This document shows positions 6,041 to 7,891 of a stretch of DNA of 7,891 nt, piece after piece. Under the pieces are notes generated by a model, which saw only the letters and a program-made list of their open reading frames with translations, did no database searches and was not told where the DNA came from. Every line of letters begins with the position of its first letter. Position 1 is the first letter of the stretch. The DNA is from an uncultured Planctomycetaceae bacterium. Its GTDB lineage: Bacteria > Planctomycetota > Planctomycetia > Planctomycetales > Planctomycetaceae. The stretch is from assembly GCA_903823545.1 (NCBI GenBank), contig CAIJTL010001134.1, forward strand, positions 1 through 7,891. Reading direction: 5' to 3'. A program made the position numbers and the translations under genes.

Positions 6041-7273
6041 ATGAAATTCTTCCAAACCAAACTCGCAAACGGCTTGCAGGTCATCGCAGAACTGAACCCG
6101 TCAGTCCACTCAGTCGCGATGGGGTTCTTCGTCCGCACTGGCTCGCGCGATGAAACCCCTGAGGTCTCTGGTGTCAGCCACTTCTTGGAACACATGGTCT
6201 TCAAGGGGAGCGATAAGTTTTCTGCGGATGATGTGAACCGTGTATTCGATGAAGTCGGCGCGAAGTACAACGCTGCAACTGCTGAAGAAGGGACCTTGTT
6301 CTACGGAGCGATCCTTCCCGAATACTTGCCGATCACGTTTGAACTGTTTGCAAACATCCTGCGTCCCGCGTTGCGCGAAGATGACTTCAATATGGAAAAG
6401 AAGGTCATCCTCGAAGAAATCGGCATGTACGATGACCAGCCATCGTTCTTGGCGTACGAAAATTTGATGCAGTCTCACTTCGCTGGCCATCCGCTGGGAC
6501 AGAGCGTACTCGGTACCAACGAAAGTATTACTGCGCTCACTTGTGAGCAAATGCGGAAGTACCACCACGACCGCTATCTCGCTGGCAACATCACTCTGGC
6601 TGTCGCCGGAAACACCGACTGGGACAAAGTCGTAGAACTCGCTCAGCAACATTGTGGCCATTGGCCGGCTGGCGAAGGCTATCGCGCAATCGACGAGGCT
6701 CATCCGAAAGGTGGCTTGAAAATCATCACGCGACCGAAAAGCCAGCAACAGCACGTCATGCAAATGACGCCAGCTCCATCTGCTCAAAGCAAACTTCGAT
6801 TCGCGGCGGAGATTCTGTCAGTCATCGTCGGCGATGGATCGGGCAGCCGCCTGTTCTGGGACATCGTCGATCCCGGTCTCGCCGAAGCGGCGGACCTCGA
6901 CTTCGCCGAACACGACGGCAGCGGTGCCTATCTGACATACCTCAGTTGCGATCCCGAAGCGACTGAAGAAAACCTCGCGCTCATTCGTAGCATCTACGAC
7001 GACGTGAACAAGAACGGCATCCGCGAAGATGAGCTCGAACTCGCGAAGAACAAAGTCTCGTCGCGAGTGGTCCTCCGCAGCGAACGCCCAATGGGACGCC
7101 TGTCATCACTCGGCGGCAATTGGGTCTATCGCCAAGAATATCGTTCGGTCGACGACGACATGCAGACGCTCCGCTCGATCACGACGAAAGATATTCGCGA
7201 CCTGCTCACCGCGTATCCGCTCGGCATGACAACAACGGTTGCAGTTGGGCCGCTGACATCATTGAAGATTTGA
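6041..7273 (+). CDS. M16 zinc metallopeptidase, catalytic (HxxEH) subunit
   Basis: This 410-residue M16B peptidase carries the inverted zinc motif HFLEH (His47, Glu50, His51) within a [13 protein letters not shown] segment. The third ligand, Glu126 in [13 protein letters not shown], lies 74 residues further on as the family requires. The N-terminus ([16 protein letters not shown]) is the standard family start, with no signal peptide. In the C-terminal domain the segment [21 protein letters not shown] aligns with the R/Y region, but Arg is replaced by Val and Tyr by Glu. The subunit is thus predicted to need the upstream paralogue for substrate binding. Metal-dependent endopeptidase or oligopeptidase activity is expected; the natural substrate is unknown. 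GAAGG (6026-6030) is the ribosome site, and the 18-nt gap to the preceding stop indicates one operon. It converges with the transposase gene, the repeat palindrome lying between. Confidence 0.94.
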   Translation: MKFFQTKLANGLQVIAELNPSVHSVAMGFFVRTGSRDETPEVSGVSHFLEHMVFKGSDKFSADDVNRVFDEVGAKYNAATAEEGTLFYGAILPEYLPITFELFANILRPALREDDFNMEKKVILEEIGMYDDQPSFLAYENLMQSHFAGHPLGQSVLGTNESITALTCEQMRKYHHDRYLAGNITLAVAGNTDWDKVVELAQQHCGHWPAGEGYRAIDEAHPKGGLKIITRPKSQQQHVMQMTPAPSAQSKLRFAAEILSVIVGDGSGSRLFWDIVDPGLAEAADLDFAEHDGSGAYLTYLSCDPEATEENLALIRSIYDDVNKNGIREDELELAKNKVSSRVVLRSERPMGRLSSLGGNWVYRQEYRSVDDDMQTLRSITTKDIRDLLTAYPLGMTTTVAVGPLTSLKI

Positions 7274-7282
7274 GGTCGAATT

Positions 7283-7345
7283 TAAGCACGACGCGCCAGC
7301 GAGTGGTTGATCTTAACCCGACCACTCGCTGGTGCGTCGTGTTTA
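7283..7345. repeat. REP/BIME-like palindrome, 25-bp arms with 13-nt loop
   Basis: The left arm (7283-7307) and right arm (7321-7345) are reverse complements at 23 of 25 positions, flanking a 13-nt spacer (7308-7320). The two exceptions (7286/7342 and 7295/7333) are G-T on the + strand, so a + strand RNA or single strand folds without a mismatch. The core reads GCACGACGCGCCAGC, then GAGTGGT. It begins 9 nt after the M16 stop, and its right edge contains the transposase stop codon. A related arm copy lies at 7873-7891. No T-tract adjoins it, though it could still affect the convergent transcripts. Confidence 0.85.
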
Positions 7346-7834
7346 CGAACGAGGCCGATCCTGGGCATCCAGAACATATTCGATGGTTGCTGCGAGGTCG
7401 GCTTCGCGAAAGATCAAGCGGCGACTGGAGCCTTCCGTCCACCAATTCTGACGAATCTTCGCTAAGTGAGCGTGGTTGACCAAAGGTGCTTTCAAGTACC
7501 GGGTACACCAAGCTTTGAATTGTTCGACGACCATTTCGGGCGAGTAACCGACTGCAGTGACCACGACGTGAACGTGGTTCGTGCGAACGTTCAATGCGTG
7601 CAAGAACCATTGGCGAATCTCGCAATGACGTCGAATAGTCGCATCCACGAGTTCTCGTTGTTGTTGATCGAGCGTAATTGCTGCTTCAGACATTTTCGCA
7701 GTCGTGTATTTTCGGAGCGGTTCGCTTGGTTGTTGAAAGCCTCCGTGCCATTTGACCCAGCCGCGCTCATCACCGGGAAGCCATGAGCCGTAGGTCGTCC
7801 AGGTCAAAAAGTAGGCAAGCGATGTTTCATTCAC
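7343..7834 (-). CDS. RAYT-type IS200/IS605-family Y1 transposase (REP-associated)
   Basis: This 163-residue Y1 transposase opens with YFLTWTTYGSWLPGDERGWV (8-27), a start common in RAYT-like (REP-associated tyrosine transposase) proteins. The HUH metal-binding motif is NHVHVVV (His87, His89). The candidate catalytic tyrosine is Tyr153 in EYVLDAQ, after the WWTEGSSRRL segment and the helix FKAWCTRYL. Such enzymes cleave and join single-stranded DNA at palindromic repeats through a 5'-phosphotyrosine intermediate. All key residues are present and the frame is intact, so it may be active. The start is a GTG at 7834; in-frame sequence upstream is open to a TAA at 7876-7874 but has no ATG, and the ribosome site is weak (GAG ~10 nt upstream). 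The TAA stop (7345-7343) lies inside the flanking repeat. It lacks the TnpB partner of full IS605 elements. Confidence 0.92.
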   Translation of the reverse strand: MNETSLAYFLTWTTYGSWLPGDERGWVKWHGGFQQPSEPLRKYTTAKMSEAAITLDQQQRELVDATIRRHCEIRQWFLHALNVRTNHVHVVVTAVGYSPEMVVEQFKAWCTRYLKAPLVNHAHLAKIRQNWWTEGSSRRLIFREADLAATIEYVLDAQDRPRS

Positions 7835-7872
7835 GTTGGGCGTTTCTCGATACTCGGCTGGTATGTACGAGA

Positions 7873-7891
7873 TTTAGCACGACGCACCAGC
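7873..7891. repeat. Partial second copy of the REP-like repeat arm (runs off the window)
   Basis: TTTAGCACGACGCACCAGC at the extreme right repeats the left arm of the palindrome at 7282-7300 in the same orientation. It differs by one missing A and one G/A change; the A matches the other arm of that palindrome. It lies 38 bp beyond the transposase start codon and continues past the window edge, so whether the full palindrome is present cannot be seen. Confidence 0.8.

Larger units (their letters stand above)
7283..7891. mobile_element. REP-flanked RAYT locus (REPtron-like unit), right end incomplete
   Basis: A lone Y1 transposase gene is bracketed by REP-like repeat sequence on both sides, with the repeats within 40 bp of the coding ends. 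This is the layout known for RAYT loci in other bacteria, where the transposase is a single-copy, often domesticated gene whose flanking palindromes belong to a family dispersed in the genome. The same layout would also fit a small non-autonomous-plus-helper IS200-like unit whose ends are the palindromes. The exact right boundary lies outside the window. Confidence 0.7.

Noticed and set aside
6110..6787. 225-codon open frame on the minus strand
   Set aside because: It lies entirely antisense within the catalytic M16 gene, which has full motif support; it is a composition shadow.
7283..7345. The large palindrome as a simple bidirectional terminator
   Set aside because: It has no T-tract on either strand at the stem base, its arms are far longer than usual, and a related copy lies on the other side of the transposase gene. 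A role in transcript ending remains possible but does not explain the repeat.
7206..7625. 139-codon minus-strand frame overlapping the transposase
   Set aside because: It shares bases with the transposase in another frame and reads through the palindrome and into the M16 gene; it has no family features.
7283..7891. CRISPR array or full IS605 element
   Set aside because: There is no regular repeat-spacer series, and no TnpB-like gene is present; only a Y1 transposase with palindromic flanks is seen.

Overview
The window looks like chromosomal DNA from a planctomycete (phylum Planctomycetota, class Planctomycetia). The strongest reason is a DUF1559 'giant pilin-like' protein, with a type IV prepilin leader and a C-terminal H-X9-DG motif, followed by a small carboxypeptidase-regulatory-like lipoprotein. 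That pairing is a hallmark of the phylum. An ASPIC/UnbV (CRTAC1-like) FG-GAP protein, a secreted alpha/beta-hydrolase of the acetyl-xylan-esterase type and an IS200-type transposase beginning with a 'TYGSWLPGDERGW' motif fit the same source. Genus and species cannot be read from the sequence alone.

Layout. Bases 1-662 hold the 3' end of an FG-GAP/ASPIC-UnbV gene. Bases 663-1150 are non-coding and contain two inverted repeats and a good ribosome binding site. Bases 1151-2113 encode the DUF1559 protein, followed by a textbook intrinsic terminator (2137-2171) and the lipoprotein gene (2203-2664). Bases 2665-3452 have no convincing intact gene, possibly a decayed one. Bases 3469-4572 encode the secreted hydrolase, preceded by a near-perfect Shine-Dalgarno sequence and followed by an imperfect palindrome (4617-4667). 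Bases 4787-6022 and 6041-7273 encode two M16 (pitrilysin/MPP-like) proteins 18 nt apart, almost certainly one operon. Bases 7283-7891 hold a RAYT-type Y1 transposase gene on the minus strand (7834-7343), with related palindromic repeat sequences on both sides.

How the genes work together. The two M16 proteins split the active site. The upstream protein has lost the HxxEH zinc motif but keeps the R/Y substrate-binding motif. The downstream protein has HxxEH plus the distal Glu but has lost the R/Y pair. This predicts an obligate heterodimeric peptidase. The DUF1559 protein and the lipoprotein are probably envelope proteins with unequal expression, because a terminator separates them.

The most interesting structure is at the right end. 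A palindrome with 25-bp arms (all pairs Watson-Crick or G-T on the + strand) overlaps the transposase stop codon, and a further copy of its arm appears just upstream of the transposase start and runs off the window. This is the architecture of a REP/RAYT ('REPtron') locus, a domesticated single-strand transposase with its repeat substrate. No CRISPR array, tRNA or rRNA was seen, and nothing amounts to a wholly new multi-gene system.
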